Of a DNA stretch of 64,000 bases, positions 36,530 to 49,900 are shown piece after piece; within the stretch, counting starts at the first letter, position 1; each line of letters begins with the position of its first letter. The position numbers and the translations under genes were made by a program. Origin of the DNA: Hedera helix (taxonomy: Eukaryota > Streptophyta > Magnoliopsida > Apiales > Araliaceae). The DNA lies in contig OX359265.1 of NCBI GenBank assembly GCA_947179155.2, positions 4,139,501 through 4,203,500 on the forward strand, in the 5' to 3' direction. Below the pieces are notes generated by a model, which was not told the DNA's origin, did no database searches, and saw only the letters and a program-made list of their open reading frames with translations.

Positions 36530-37370
36530 GCAAAGGGCAGTGGGCCCCACACTCAATTTTCATGCCTTTATCTAATAGACGATCAATCGTGGTTGATGAC
36601 ACAAGGGACAAGTTTTTGAAGGAAAAGGTATGCGAATTGTTTCACCACTAGGGAGAGCTGAAAGAGGAAATATCATTGGCAATGATGTTCCAGTTTTTTG
36701 TCAAGGCAGGAACTACAGCTTAAAAATGCTAAGGTGCCAATTTGTGTGCAGGGAATTGAATACAGTCCCTTAAAATATTATCGCCGAATTGCTGTGCTCA
36801 GAAGGCAACAAATATATGTTTCTTCAAGAAAACTAAACTACAAAATATAAGAACTAGGACCGGATACATAACTGGCATCACCAGTAAAAACAGCAATTAA
36901 TGAAGTTTTCGATTTTAATATCTGCCGCTGCAAGAACTAGATTAGTAAAATCGAGGTCAATTGCAAGCCTTAATCCGCTAAAACAACATCCACACATCCC
37001 CGGAAAGGCAGTTATTACGTCTTATAGTTCAACACCCAGCATTGAACCCCTTCCCTTGCAGCTCTATGTAAATTAAATCTAAATCATCATATTCCAAATC
37101 ACAGGAAAAGTATTTCAAAACAGAGTTTCAACTATCGCAACCTGCCAGATGGTTTATAAGCAAATAGTAATATGCGCCAATAGAACACCCCACCACTATA
37201 TAGTAACCAAGTAAAATCAGCACGAATATGAACAACTTCTATTAAATCGAGCAACAATACAATGTCCATAGTCAACATGAGAAGTAAAAGATGAGAAATT
37301 TGACTATTATTTTCAAGTCCAACATTTACTGGCAGCGAAGACCAATGACACCTAAATATAAAGAGTAGAA
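36530..37370. other. Spacer between GAPB and the envelope-protein gene
   Basis: This is the GAPB upstream region and the 3' flank of the next gene. The end next to 37374 is probably 3' UTR. No additional coding frame is supported. Confidence 0.5.
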
Positions 37371-37373
37371 CTC

Positions 37374-40300
37374 TCATATAGCGGCTTCAATTTCATCCGC
37401 GCCAACAGCCACTCCATTAGGGGAATCTTCTGTTCGCAGCTGAGCAGATGCATCATCGATGGCAGAGTTAAGCTGTTCAATCTTCTCTGACATTATCTTG
37501 CGAGTTCTCTGTAAATAGGATATCTTGTGAATGTGTTGTACAGGAAAACTATAGAAGAGGATATTACAGAAGAAAAACAAAGAATAGACACTGAAAGAAT
37601 CTAAAAGTTCAAGAACTAAAAAAAAGAAAGAAAAAAAAAGGCTTAGGCAGAACTTAAACTGAGTTGACGCTGAAATTTTAATGGCAAAAGTTTCTTATAA
37701 TGTTCAATTATTCTACAGTAACAAAATAAAAGAGAGGCTGCCTTGCCTAGAACTACTTTAGGATGTGTAAGAAAACTTAAAGTGCTTCAGGAGTTCACTA
37801 ATCATACATAGTGAATATGCAGAAAACGGTTTAAGTACTCGTTCCGTATAGTTGGCAGAAAGGCTCTTTGAGTGAACTCGTGATTTCTTATTAACTGCTC
37901 AACTTTTTCTCTCTTTACATTTGACTAATACTTGCAAACAAGTGCATATCCTACAACTATGTGGTTGCAAAATAACCCATACTACTAATCAAAACGATTA
38001 TCACTTTCTGTTCTACTACCCAAATGTTTCAGGCACAGTGACAAGAATTTTCTCTGCAGGGAAAAGATGGCTTGAATGTGTAGAAAGACCATATTTAAAA
38101 TTAATGTGACAATATTACATCTAGTAAAATTCCAAGTAATTTAATAAGGAAAAAAAATCATGTAAAGATATAATCAAAATCGAAACATAAAGGCCACACC
38201 TTTATTTATTTATTGTTGTTTGTATTTTTTTTGGGGGGGGTTGGTAATCTGGCTCAAAGATAGAATGTAGAAATATGTCTACCTCCAAAGCTTTCTCCTC
38301 ATCATATATGAATTTGGGCAGCTTCCTCATTAAATCCTTTTTGTCAGCTCCGGCTAATGCCTTGCTGATCTGTAAAAGATAAAAGTCAGTATAACGTGAT
38401 GTTTTTGGCAATTCTTTCAAATTGCTTGTAGCTATTTAATAACAACTAGCACCAGTTCCTCCAAAACCACCCCCGTTTTGGTTTAAAAAATACCCTTAGT
38501 AACTTGTTCTCAGACTCACTTGATAATATAAATTAATAAGCATTATGCACCAATTGACAGCAGAGGTACATGCAGCACCCCTTGCAACAATTACTCATCC
38601 AGATGAAAAGCTAATTATGGTGGGTTAATCAAACACCTGAGGTGCATACACAGCGCCAAGTGTGCCGACAACTATTCCTCCCAACACGAAACCACTAATG
38701 AAAATGCTTCCACTGCTTGGCCTTCCACCATCACTATAATTACATGAAGAAATTGTCACTTAGAACCTTTTGTCATACATTATACCAAAAAAAATAATCT
38801 GATACTGAATAACTACACCAATAATGCGACTACTTGAACTTAAAATTCGCATAACATAACCTAAAAAACATAGACTATTAAAACCACAAGATTACTACCT
38901 ATAGCTTGCTTGAACAGTTAGTGCCCTTTTAGTGGTAAGCCGACTATTCTTGAATGACAAGTTGGTAAGTCCACTTCCAGTACAATGGTCAGCTGACTTC
39001 AAATGAGAGGCTTTAACAAAAAACAAAACACAAGATTAAGATGGTTAAAAAATCACAATTCAATATCATAAAAACAGTCTAAAGTCAAAGATCTCATTAG
39101 TAATATTCAATAAGTTAAAATTTCTAATAGTTAATATTTTTGAGGTACCAAATTTTCCACACAGCGTATAACTTTTATTCCATAATTAATGTTTCTCTCT
39201 CTCTCTCTCTCTGTGTGAATAAAGCATGTGGTAGTTCCTCCTTATTATAAAGAATCTAAAATAATGTTGTGCAGAAACACCGCATATTGCCAACCAATTA
39301 CTGTCCATGTTCGGCATACATGTTTTTCATGTATACCCTCAATATCAAACCCTAAAAAAATATAAGTGAATCTTTCAAAAGCTTAACCTAAATTAACAGA
39401 TACTCAGGTGATTAGTCACAATTAAACAGAACTTTACAAACTGATGTCTAAATTTTTCTTTCATCACAAATAATCATGCAAATATAAAACCTTTTCAAAA
39501 TGTTGACAGCAAACAGTTAAAACAGAAAACTGTCACCAAAGAGACTACCTTAATAGTTCAATCCAATCAAATATTCGATAATTATTAATACCTTCCATTT
39601 TAAATTTGATGCGTAAAACATTATATAAAACACAACAGAGACAAAAGGGGGCACCATCCCAGTACACCAGGAGTATACAAAAGCATGCTGACCCAAAAAA
39701 AATACAGCCCGCAAAACACTGAAGCTGGAGGCCCCTGTAACACCACAACCCTATCTCTCACACGAAAGTTCAAAACAAAAGGTAAACTGTACCAAATTCT
39801 CTCATTTGGAAACTACTACAACATCATCTCTCCTTTCCTGAAAAAAGTCTTCAAGCAGAGAAATGGAGAAAGTACAACAATAAGAATAACAGATTGCAGA
39901 GTAAAAGCGTGAAACTTCATTAACTAGCTTAACTAACAAGCTGCATAGGATTATTACATATATATGTCTGTTAACTAACTAATCAGAAACTACATTTATG
40001 CCCTTAACTAATAATGAACAATTACTCTTATACCCTTGTACTCCTAACAGATAAAAGAACTAATTTGCTATATTCTGTTGATCATCTTGTATATTAACAT
40101 CCCCTCGCAAGTTGGAAGGCTGAAACAAATTACAACAGCCCAACTTGTGAAGAAAACAAAGCAAAGCATCATGATTTAAAGCCTTAGTTCTGAAGGCAAA
40201 TGAGCAGTCTTAATAAGACCCTGAAGAAGCTTTTCTCTGATAAAATGACAATCAATGTCAATGTGCTTAGTGCGTTCATGAAAAACAGAATTTGAGGCTA

Positions 40301-43300
40301 TGTGTAGAGCAGATTGATTATCACAAAACAGAGTAGCATGTGTAAGCTTAGAAAGCCCAAAATCTTTAAGAAGAGAAATCAGCCAAGTAACTTCACAACA
40401 TGTGTTTGTCATAGCTCTATATTCTGCTTCTGCTGAGGATCTTGAAACAGTTGTTTGACGCTTACACTTCCAAGATATAAGACTGTTGCCAAGCATGACA
40501 CAATAACCAGTTAAAGATCTCCTAGTTAGTTTGCAAGCTCCCCAATCAGCATCAGTATAAGCTCTCAGCTGTAAAGAACTAAAGCTAGAAAGAAATGTGC
40601 CTCGTCCTGGAGAGCCTTTGAGATATCTGACATGCTTAAGAGCTGCAACCATGTGAACTTGTTTAGGTTGAACCAAAAATTGACTGAGAATATGAACACT
40701 ATAGCAAATATCTGGTCTAGTGATAGTTAGATAAATCAGCCGACCAATGAGTCTCCTATACTGAGAAGGAGCAGAAAAATTTGGGCCAGCAGCAGATAAA
40801 AGAGTGTGATTTTGTTCCATAGGAACTTTGGAACATTTAGCTGCAGTAAGACCACAGTCCTTGAGAATATCAAGAGTATACTTTCTTTGATTAAGAACAA
40901 TGTCTGCAGCTGATCTAGCAATTTCTAAACCCAGAAAGTATTTTAGAGAACCGAGATCTTTGAGCTTAAAATGAGAACTTAGATAAGATTTTACGGCAGT
41001 AATAAGATGAAGATGCGGTCCTGCTATAATGATATCATCCACATACACTAATAAGGCTAGAAAGCCTTCATCAGTATGAAGCAGAAACAAGGAGGAATCA
41101 TTAAATGATTGGGAAAAACCATATTGCAGAAGAGCACCAGAAAACTTGGCCAACCACTGTCTAGGAGCTTGTTTCAGACCATATAACCAAAGGTGGAGAA
41201 GATGAAGATGAGGCAGGCGCAAAACCACGAGAAAACGCCATATAAACTTCCTCATGGAGATCACCATGAAGAAAAGCATTGGTAACATCCATTTGACCTA
41301 AATGCCAATTATTGATTGCTGAAATAGCAAGCAATACCCTCACTTTAGTCATTTTAGCTACCGGGGCAAAAGTCTCAAAATAATCCAGACTAGCAGTTTG
41401 AGTAAAGTCTTTGACAACAAGCCTAGCTTTGTATCGATCAACAAGACCTTCATAATTATATTTCACTTTGTAGATCCATTTACAACCAACAATTTTCTTA
41501 TTAGAAGGTAAAGTAGTCACAATCCAAGTATTATTTGCCTCTAAAGCATTAATTTCAGCTATCATAGCCTGACACCAATTCTCATCTTTACAGGCTTGTT
41601 GATAAGATTTAGGTTCAGGAATTAAGACAGTAGCAGCAAGATATTGTTGATAAGAAGGAGTTAAATGATTATAGGAGAGAAAATTTGTCAGAGAATGAGG
41701 CACAGATGTTGTGGAAACACATGAAGGTGATATAGATGGGAGAGATGGTGCAAATGAAATAGAAACCTGGTCACTGAAGTATGGTAATCCAACATAATCT
41801 GTAAATTTAACTGGAACTGTTTTGACTCTAGAAGGCCTAAAAATAGGTATGTGGTCAGATGATGGAGCAGAAGAGATTTCAATAGGAAGAATGGGACAAA
41901 CTGATGAGTCGGATCGTGAATATATATCAGACGGAGAAACAGAAATAGAAGCAAATGGGAAAACAGTTTCATGGAAGATAACATCCCTGCTAACATAGCA
42001 TTTTCTGGTTGTGAGATCACAAACTCTATATCCTTTTTGACCTGTAGGATAACGTAAAAAAATACACTTTGTGGCTCTTTGTTGGAACTTGTCTCAGCCA
42101 TTAGATAATGTAAAAACAAAACATAAGTATCCAAACACTCTAAGATGAGAATAAGTAGGAACTAAGCCAAACAAGACTTCAAAAGGAGTTTTGCCTTGTA
42201 AAACAGAACTAGGAAGTCTGTTTATTAAGTAGGTAGCTTTTAAAATACAGTCTCCCCAGAAATGAAGAGGAACATGTGACTGAAACCTTAAGGCTCTTGC
42301 TATTTCGAGAAGATGCATGTGTTGTCTTTCAACAATACCATTTTGTTGAGGAGTATCCACACAGCTAGTTTGTTGTATGATACCAAGTTCTTTAAAATAC
42401 TCAGCCAAAGAAAGTTTGAGAAATGCAGACCCATTATCTGATCTGATTTGTTTAATAGTATAATGAAATTGAGTTTGAACATGTGATAAAATTTCTGAGC
42501 AATTGAGGAACCTGATCTTTGGATTGAAACAAAAACACCCAAGTACATCTAGAACAATCATCTACAATAGTGAGAAAATAAGAACAAGCACCATGAGTTT
42601 TGACTTTATATAGACCCCATATATCACAATGAATGAGATCAAATACATGAGAAGCAACTGTAGTGCTTAAAGAAAAAGGTTTTCTGGTTTGTCTAGCAAG
42701 AGGACATATGTCACAGGCAGTAGATGTATTACAAACAATAGAAAAAGGCAAAGCTCTAAGAGCATTTATTGGTGCATGTCCCATTCTAGCATGCCACAAT
42801 TCAAATGACTGATGTTTAACATTGTTTGCTGATATGGAAAATGTTAAAGTTATGTTGGAACATGTGTTGGCAGTAGAAAAGAAAATGTGTAGCCTATACA
42901 ACCCTCCTTGAAGATTACCAATCTCTATCATCTTCTTCAAGGAAGGGTCCTGCATGAAGAATTTATGAGAGGAGAAAAGTATAACTGAGTTAGTATATTT
43001 AGTCAATTTACTAACAGACATTAGATTGAAATGAAAAGGAGGTACACATAAGACATTGTAGAGAATAATGTCAGAAGATAGTTTAATTGTACCAATATGA
43101 GTGATAGAGGAAGTGACTCCATTAGGTAAAAGAATATTTGATGAAACTACTACAGGATTTTAAAGCAGATTTAAAGAAGGAGTAATATGATTTGTGGCAC
43201 TAATATCAATTATCCGGTCACTGTCATTAAGATGAATGCTAGATAAGCAATTAGTAGTTGCTAATGTATTACCTGAAAGATGAGTAGTAGGTAATGTATT

Positions 43301-45757
43301 TGTCATAGCAACCATATGAGAGGGTGAAACCTACTGAGTTGAATATCCATGAGATTGATTGTTGCGTGGTGGTACAGAATTCAAAATGTCCATTAGCTGA
43401 AGATATTGAGCTGGTGTGATATGAGGGGGAAAACCAACAGATAAATTTCCAGTAGGAAAGCTTCCAGATGATGCTGATGAAATACCAAAAAAAATTCCAG
43501 ATGATACTAACCCTTGACCAGTAAACTGAGAATCAGTTTTCATAGCTGTGCAATGAAGAGGCTGAGTATGAGAAACTTGTGCCGCCTGAGAAACAAATTT
43601 TCCTTTGTAATGTCCAAATGTGTTCTGTTGATCATTAGGTAATTTTGAACTGAAATTTTTATCTGAACCAGGAGAATTAATTCTGGGACCTTTGAACCAA
43701 AGAGGATAACCATTTAGTGCAAAGCACTTCTCTCTTGTATGTCCTGTGTCTTTACCATAGTCACAGATTAACTTTGATTTTAGTTTAGAGTTGCCAAATT
43801 TCTTAGCCATCAAAACAGCAGAGTCAGTGATGTTATTCTCAATGTTTAGCACAACACATTGTTTTTGTTCTTCTTCTTGCAATAACAGAGAATAAGCTTC
43901 ATTTAGAGAAAGCAAAATAGGCATCAATAAGATTTGACCCCTCACAGCAGCAAATTGAGGATTCAATCCCATAAGAAATTGAGATACCTTGGTGATATTG
44001 TCATTCTTGACCTGTACGACAACATTACCACAGGTACAATTACATGTACATTTGGGAATTAAAGAGAGATTCTCCAGTTCATCTACTAATGTTCTAAACT
44101 TTGTGTAGTACACAGACAAAGTTTGGTTTCCTTGAGTCAATGACACTAAATCTTTCCTGACTTGATAAACCCTAGGAATATGACTTTAAGTGAACCGTGT
44201 AGCAAGATCATCCCAGATTTGTTTTGCAGTAGACAGAAATACTATACCGCTGCTAATTTCTGATGAGACAGCATTCAATAGTCAGGAAATCACCACACGA
44301 TTACACCTTTCCCAATGTGGTAACAAGAATGAACCTGAATCTGGTCTACTATAAGTGCCATCAACCAATCCAATCTTGAATTTTGCAGTAAGAGCAATAG
44401 TCATAGCACAACTCCATTGATTGTAATTTTTCTCAGTTAATTGTTGATTAACCAACAACAGACTAGGATGATCAAAAGGATGCAAGTAGTAAAGATGAAA
44501 AGTATCAATTTGTCCTATATCTGGTATTAGATTAGATGAATTTGCATTATTATTACCGTTGTTTGGATTTTGATTAACCACAGCAGCAAAAGATCTTGTA
44601 TGAACCATCTTCAATTTCGAGATGAATAGACATAGATCTAGGGTTTTCAGATTTTACTATTAAGCTACAATTTCTGTTGTTTTGAAACAAAACTAAAACA
44701 ATCAAACCTGATTCAGAACATTGAATTAATCTCCATCTTGAAAAACTTCATGATCAAGTTTTAATGAAGCCTAGCTCTGATACCATGAAAGAAGTCTTCA
44801 AACAGAGAAATGGAGAAAGTACAACAATAAGAATAACAGATTGCAGAGTAAAAGCGTGAAACTTCATTAACTAGCTTAACTAACAAGCTGAATAGGATTA
44901 TTACATATATATGTCTGTTAACTAACTAATCAAAAACTACATTTATGCCCTTAACTAATAATGAAGAATTACTCTTATACCCTTGTACTCCTAACAGATA
45001 AAAGAACTAATTTGCTATATTCTGATGATCATCTTGTATATTAACATTTCCTTCCCCCTTCTTGCGCCCATTCTCCCATCGCTTATAGACCACTGCAATT
45101 TCTTCAACTCCTCCTTCCTACTCTTCTGAGTAGCAACCACCTTACTATTCACAAAAGAGTCCCCGTTCCTCCTGTGTCCCACATAAGAGACCCGAAGAAT
45201 GAACTACTAGTCCTTTCCATAAACCATTTAAACGTGGCAACTGGCAAACTCTGGCAATGATAACAATGGTTTTAAAATATTAACAAAGTACTGAAGCAGC
45301 AAAAACTACAAATACGTATGGCAAAACCCAAATGAGCTCATCTTTGAAGCTCATTTGGCTCTTGGACAAGAGGCAGGAACAAAATCTGAATAGCTAAGTA
45401 GCAAGAATGCGTTCCTCACGTTTCTCAAGTACCAAAACGGGTATAAGGGAAGTCGATATTATTTGAACAGCAAGGTTTAGTTCATCAAAAACTACTGAGA
45501 GTTTAGTGGGAATGAAGTTTAACAATGAATCCCAAAAGCTATAATACACAAAGGACATGAAGCTAGACAGATCTACGAATAACAATAAGTAAATTCGAAC
45601 AAACAGCAAAACAATTGGAAAAACAATAAGTATCAGAAAATGAAGGATCATAAACAGATAGATCGAGCAACAAAATATAACGTGATGAAAAATTACCGGA
45701 TGATAAATGGGTTGGAGAATTTTTGGTCAAAACCAATGAATTCGAAAGAGCAACCAT
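37374..45757 (-). CDS. Small chloroplast inner-envelope membrane protein (At1g42960-like), 5 exons, retrotransposon in intron 1
   Basis: Coding exons are 45697-45757, 38899-39010, 38637-38733, 38283-38369 and 37374-37508; 492 nt, 163 residues, all phases close. The N-terminal ~55 residues are Ser/Thr/Leu-rich and end TVQASY, a typical chloroplast transit peptide and cleavage context. One transmembrane helix follows (about 68-88, FISGFVLGGIVVGTLGAVYA), then a basic/acidic helical segment (KALAGADKKDLMRKLPKF) and a predicted coiled C-terminus (EKIEQLNSAIDDASAQLRTE). The biochemical role is unknown; the Arabidopsis homologue is annotated, from memory, as an inner-envelope protein next to GAPB. 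Intron 1 is about 6.7 kb because a Ty1/copia element sits in it (39839-45046); without the element it would be about 1.5 kb. An upstream in-frame ATG at 45874 is possible but less likely. Confidence 0.85.
39839..40099 (-). repeat. 3' LTR of the copia element
   Basis: 261 bp, TG...CA, 97.7% identical to the 5' LTR at 44786-45046. Confidence 0.95.
40176..43330 (-). pseudogene. copia pol (integrase, reverse transcriptase, RNase H), frameshifted
   Basis: The GAG-pre-integrase/integrase part (43021 down to about 42120) shows the HX3H...CX2C zinc region (WHARMGH, CDIC) and integrase core text (DLIHCDIWG, IRSDNGSAF, QQNGIVERQH). The reverse transcriptase follows (ETFAPVAKM, DVTNAFLHGD, LLVYVDDIIIAG, 41703 to about 40850), then RNase H (SRSSAEAEYRAM, FCDNQSALHIA). 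The domains lie in different frames, with frameshifts near 42500, 42110, 41690 and 41220, plus a stop near 43160. The element could not make its own polyprotein from this copy. Confidence 0.9.
43331..44614 (-). pseudogene. copia gag (UBN2-like), interrupted by stop codons
   Basis: One reading frame from the ATG at 44614 stays in phase but is broken by a TGA near 44281 and a TAA near 44187, and closes at a TAG near 43342-43328. The N-terminus has the copia gag pattern (LTEKNYNQWSCAMTIAL, KFKIGLVDG). A zinc knuckle is present near the C-terminal half as CDYGKDTGHTREKC, where the second cysteine of CX2CX4HX4C has become glycine. It encodes the capsid-like protein of the element; not functional as it stands. 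Confidence 0.85.
44786..45046 (-). repeat. 5' LTR of the copia element
   Basis: 261 bp, adjacent to the tRNA-Met primer-binding site and followed by the second copy of the TTTCC target duplication. Confidence 0.95.
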
Positions 45758-45899
45758 AGCGTATTGGGATTTCGAAGAGATCAAGGCGGAGATACAGAAG
45801 GGGAACGTGAGAGTGAGAAAATGGTTAAGAAGATGGAAATGAAACAGGTAGCATTTTTTTCGGTTCGATAACATCGATGTGCAAACGATGACAAATAGA

Positions 45900-47140
45900 G
45901 GGCTGATTCACTGCTGCGCGGAACACTAAATTACCAAATGGATTCCATCTTGAGAGAGTAGTGTACTAGTGCGTTTGAAAATATAAATGGTACATACAAA
46001 TCGTTTGATAAATTTAAAAAATAATTAATATTTTTACAAAAAAAATTGACATTTCTAGAAGATTCTACGTAGATGAAGATGGGATCCACCTATTATAACT
46101 TTGCGAAAATATCAATTTTTTTTTGTAAAAAAATCAATCCTCGTTTAAAATTATACTACTTGTAATTAGTGCAATGTAATTTTGAAATTTATAATGTGAT
46201 GTCATTTTGTTCGATCTCAATTTCAAAACCAATTAACCCAACTATATTTTTGCTAATTTAAATTTTTTTCCTTTTCTTTTCATAGAAAAAATAAGGAAGT
46301 AGATTTTTATAGGCTTATTTATTACTCCCAAAATCCATAACTTGTACACTAGGATTATAATTATGTATAACGTAGTGGGGGTGATTGCAATATTATCTCT
46401 TTGCATTGTTTTTATAATTTAAATTGGGAAATACATGTTCATATCAACTCTCTAGTTATTTATATGTAAAGTAGAGTAAAGTGCGGTTTGAACTCAAACC
46501 GTAATTGAAATTATTTAAATATAGTTTGACAAATTTAAAATCACGTATAAAATTGTAAAGTGCGATTTTAAAACGTACCGTAGGGTTTTGATTTCAAAAC
46601 TAATTGAACGCATACATATTAAAAAATATCTTTTCTATTACAAAAATTAATAACAATAAATTACTCTATAAGAAATCACTTGAAAAGACAAAGAACTAAC
46701 CTGGATTTCAGAAGCCTCCAGAAGGTTATGAGAAGTCTTGTGGGAACAATACCCAACTCAATTCAATGCCTTTTATCTCAAATTAATTGGAGCTATCATC
46801 TTATTAAGGAAAAAGTAGAAAAACGAGAAAAAAAACTAAAAGGACAAAACAAATTAAATAATTAATGAATAAAAGGTTATAAAAAAAATTATAAATAGAA
46901 GAATAGAAAAGAATGGGGATAGATGTTATCAATCAAGGCTTTCGATGTTATTTCCCTTGAAGATTAAAACAATATTAAATCCATACAATGAGACCATCAA
47001 ACAATTAAGAAAATTTCAAAACTGTAATTGAAAACAAATATAATTAAAAACCAAATGAGAAACACTCACAAATATAATTAAAAACCAAAAAACAAAATGA
47101 TGTCGTTTTGATCATGGCGCGGTGTAGTTTTTTAAATGCA
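45900..47140. other. AT-rich intergenic region
   Basis: This contains the upstream region of the envelope-protein gene and spacer. Text around 46480-46600 (GTGCGGTTTGAACTC..., AAAACGTACCGTAGGG) resembles the GTGCGGTTTG-type repeat found again near 47120 and 50440-50620, probably relics of a DNA-transposon family. No coding gene is seen. Confidence 0.45.
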
Positions 47141-48647
47141 GTTTGTGTAAGACCCCGAATTTTATGAAATATAAAATTTAATTTTTCTTCATATTTTTTT
47201 TCATGAAACAGTAAGTGGTTAAACTGACGAAATTGAAAGTTAAGGATGTTATGTGCAAATTTTATTTTGTCGGACAATATTCGTTTTGTCGGGGAATATT
47301 CGGGTCGTACGACGGCGCCGAAATAACTAATTATTGGTGGACCCCACAACGGAATATTTGTCGGATATAGAAAACGACAGAAGTAACCTTTTTAAATAAA
47401 AATAGTCAATGGTGTTAACTGTTAAAATACCAGTGATAAAAGAATAGTAGCATACGGTAATTTATGGTATTTTTCTGTAGCACACGGTATTGCACAGTGT
47501 CTCATATTATTGGTCTGATAATTGACACCGTAACTGTTACGCATCATTTCATCGATAATTGTCACTGCATAATATTTTATGTTATCAATTCAATAATTGT
47601 GGTTACACAGTATTTTGCATTATTGATTCAATAATTGTCATTACACTGTATTTTATATCATTGAGTCAATAATTGTTGCTACACTGTTTTTAAAATTATT
47701 GAACCTAATAATTGTCACAGTAGCGAATACATTGTAATTTATATTATTAAATATAATCTGTAACGTGTTTCTTACATTATTATTGAATTATTGTTGTAAC
47801 ATTATTTTATTTTATATGTTGGACTCACAGGAAGAATAAATAAAAAAAAAAAAATAATAAAAAAAAATAATAATTAATTTTACTATTTGAAATAGTAACG
47901 TGAATAGTAACATGTGGGCCCCTATGGGACCCACCTGAGGAATTTGGGTTTGAATTTGCAGGAGAAAATTTCAGGCTGCGCGGCTACTGCAAAAATTTTC
48001 TCAGACTGGCGTGCGCACGCCAGTCCTCACCTACCACGCATAGTACTTATTTTCTCCTATAAATAGATTGTTCAGCTGAATAGAAAAATCACACCTAAAA
48101 CATAAAATTTTTCTATAAGAATTTTATGAGTTTTCTTTGAGAATAGTAAGGTTATTTTGAGAGTTTGAAAGCCAAAAGGAGTGCAGGAATTTTTCAAGTA
48201 AGTGTTTTATTAAAGAGTAGTAATTTCATAAATTCCTATTTTTCACGGTATTCACAAACCTTCCTTTAGAAGACTCTTCTTTGAGAAGATTCATTTTTAA
48301 AAGCTTTCTTTGGAAGATTTATTTTGGAATATTATTTTAAAAACTATTTTAAAGTTGTTATATTATACTACAAAAATTATGTTAAATATATATAATTTTG
48401 ATAGTTCATAATATACGAGTTATCATATACTTTGAAATTTATATGTGGTAATTACTAATTATATTAAAAATATATAGGTTGATCAATCTCATTTAAATCA
48501 ATATCCAGTCACGTGTTAAGGTAAGGGGTATCACTCTTTTCATCATCATAAATGGATATTATTTTCTTTCTTACTTGAAGGGATTATCATTCTTTGATTC
48601 TCGAAAATAATATCGTTTCTTTCTTGTGCCATTTATTTCCATGTATT

Positions 48648-48985
48648 AAATTGTGGGAATAACCTTACGGCGCGGTTTACCGCCTGTTGGTGAATAAGCT
48701 TTTGTATTCATTCCTTATTAATCTTTGAGAATAACCTTACGGTGCGGATTATCGCCTGTTTGGTGAATAACTCTTCGTGTTCAAATTCTATTAAATTGTG
48801 GGAATAACCTTACGGTGCGGATTACGCCTGTTTGGTGAATAACTCTTCGTGTTCAAATTCTATTAAATTGTGGGAATAACCTTACGGTGCGGATTACGCC
48901 TGTTTGGTGAATAACTATTCGTATTCAAATTGATGGGAATAACCTTACGGTGCGGATTATCGCCTGTTGGTGAATAACCCTTTTT
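48648..48985. repeat. Tandem repeat, ~72 bp x 5, within the solo LTR
   Basis: The core GGAATAACCTTACGGTGCGG followed by ATTA(T)CGCCTGTTTGGTGAATAA occurs at about 48656, 48727, 48799, 48871 and 48936. Copies 3 and 4 are almost identical; copies 1 and 5 are more diverged. Confidence 0.85.
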
Positions 48986-49634
48986 ATTTGTCTCCTGTGA
49001 AAATAATTTGTCTACACGAATTATCACATGACACTTTTATTCCATATTCGTAAGTGATATCATTTTCCTTTATACTCATAAGGGATACCATTTTTTTCAT
49101 CTTCCATTATTCAAACTTACTATGGTAAGGGATATTAATTCCCTTCACCTTTTGTTAATCAAACCTGCTACGGTAAGGGATATTATTTTCTTCCATACAC
49201 CTAAATCGAAACTTATTATGGAACTATTGCTTCTATAATTCCTGAAAATATTATATGTTCCATAATAGTTGAATTTCATTAGTTCAACTGAACCTTCCTA
49301 TTTTCTGAACATTTCTATTGAACTGTAATCGTTATTCTGAACTGTGGATCTTGAATATCATTTTTAAATTTCACTCCACATCATGTTGGCAATTTGGACA
49401 TTATTTGAATCTGCACAAAGTAAACTTCCGATACTTATTGTTTATCCTGTTCTTCTGTTCATCATTTGTATCACTGTTATTTGTATTAATCATCAAGAAT
49501 CAAGCTGTTGTGAATATCTGTGGCCGGGGGCACAGATGTGATATAATTGTTGAACAGATGATAGGTTAAAGGCGATATACTAGGTTAAAGGCGATACATC
49601 TGTTCGGTGTCTTTTATGGCACGTGGTGAATGTT

Positions 49635-49900
49635 CTCTTTGGCCCGTAGTGCAAAGATGAACTGTTGGTTGGTATGATTATGACCAAAGGCTGAATCTGG
49701 TATAATCATGACCGTTGGTGTTTTATTGAATATCTTTGGCCCGTAGTGCAAAGATGAACTGTTGATTGGTATGATTATTACCAAAGGCTGAATCTGGTAT
49801 AATCATGACCGTTGGTGTTATATTGAATGTCTTTGACCCGTAGTGCAAAGACGAACTGTTGATCTGCATGATTATGACCAGGAACTGTGAAGTTGTATTA
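49635..49900. repeat. Tandem repeat, 98 bp x ~2.7, within the solo LTR
   Basis: The words CTTTGGCCCGTAGTGCAAAG and GGTATAATCATGACCGTTGG recur with a 98-bp period at about 49635, 49733 and 49831. The third copy decays after about 60 bp. Confidence 0.8.

Larger units (their letters stand above)
39839..45046 (-). mobile_element. Ty1/copia LTR retrotransposon, full length, coding region decayed
   Basis: Two LTRs of 261 bp (39839-40099 and 44786-45046), both TG...CA, differ at 6 sites (about 2.3%). A perfect 5-bp target duplication, TTTCC, flanks the element (39834-39838 and 45047-45051). On the minus strand a primer-binding site complementary to initiator tRNA-Met (TGGTATCAGAGC, 44774-44785) abuts the 5' LTR, and a short polypurine tract GAGGGGA (40100-40106) precedes the 3' LTR. 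The internal order gag, integrase, reverse transcriptase, RNase H is that of copia. The element is antisense-independent of its host: it has the same orientation as the surrounding gene and lies wholly in its intron 1. Confidence 0.96.
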
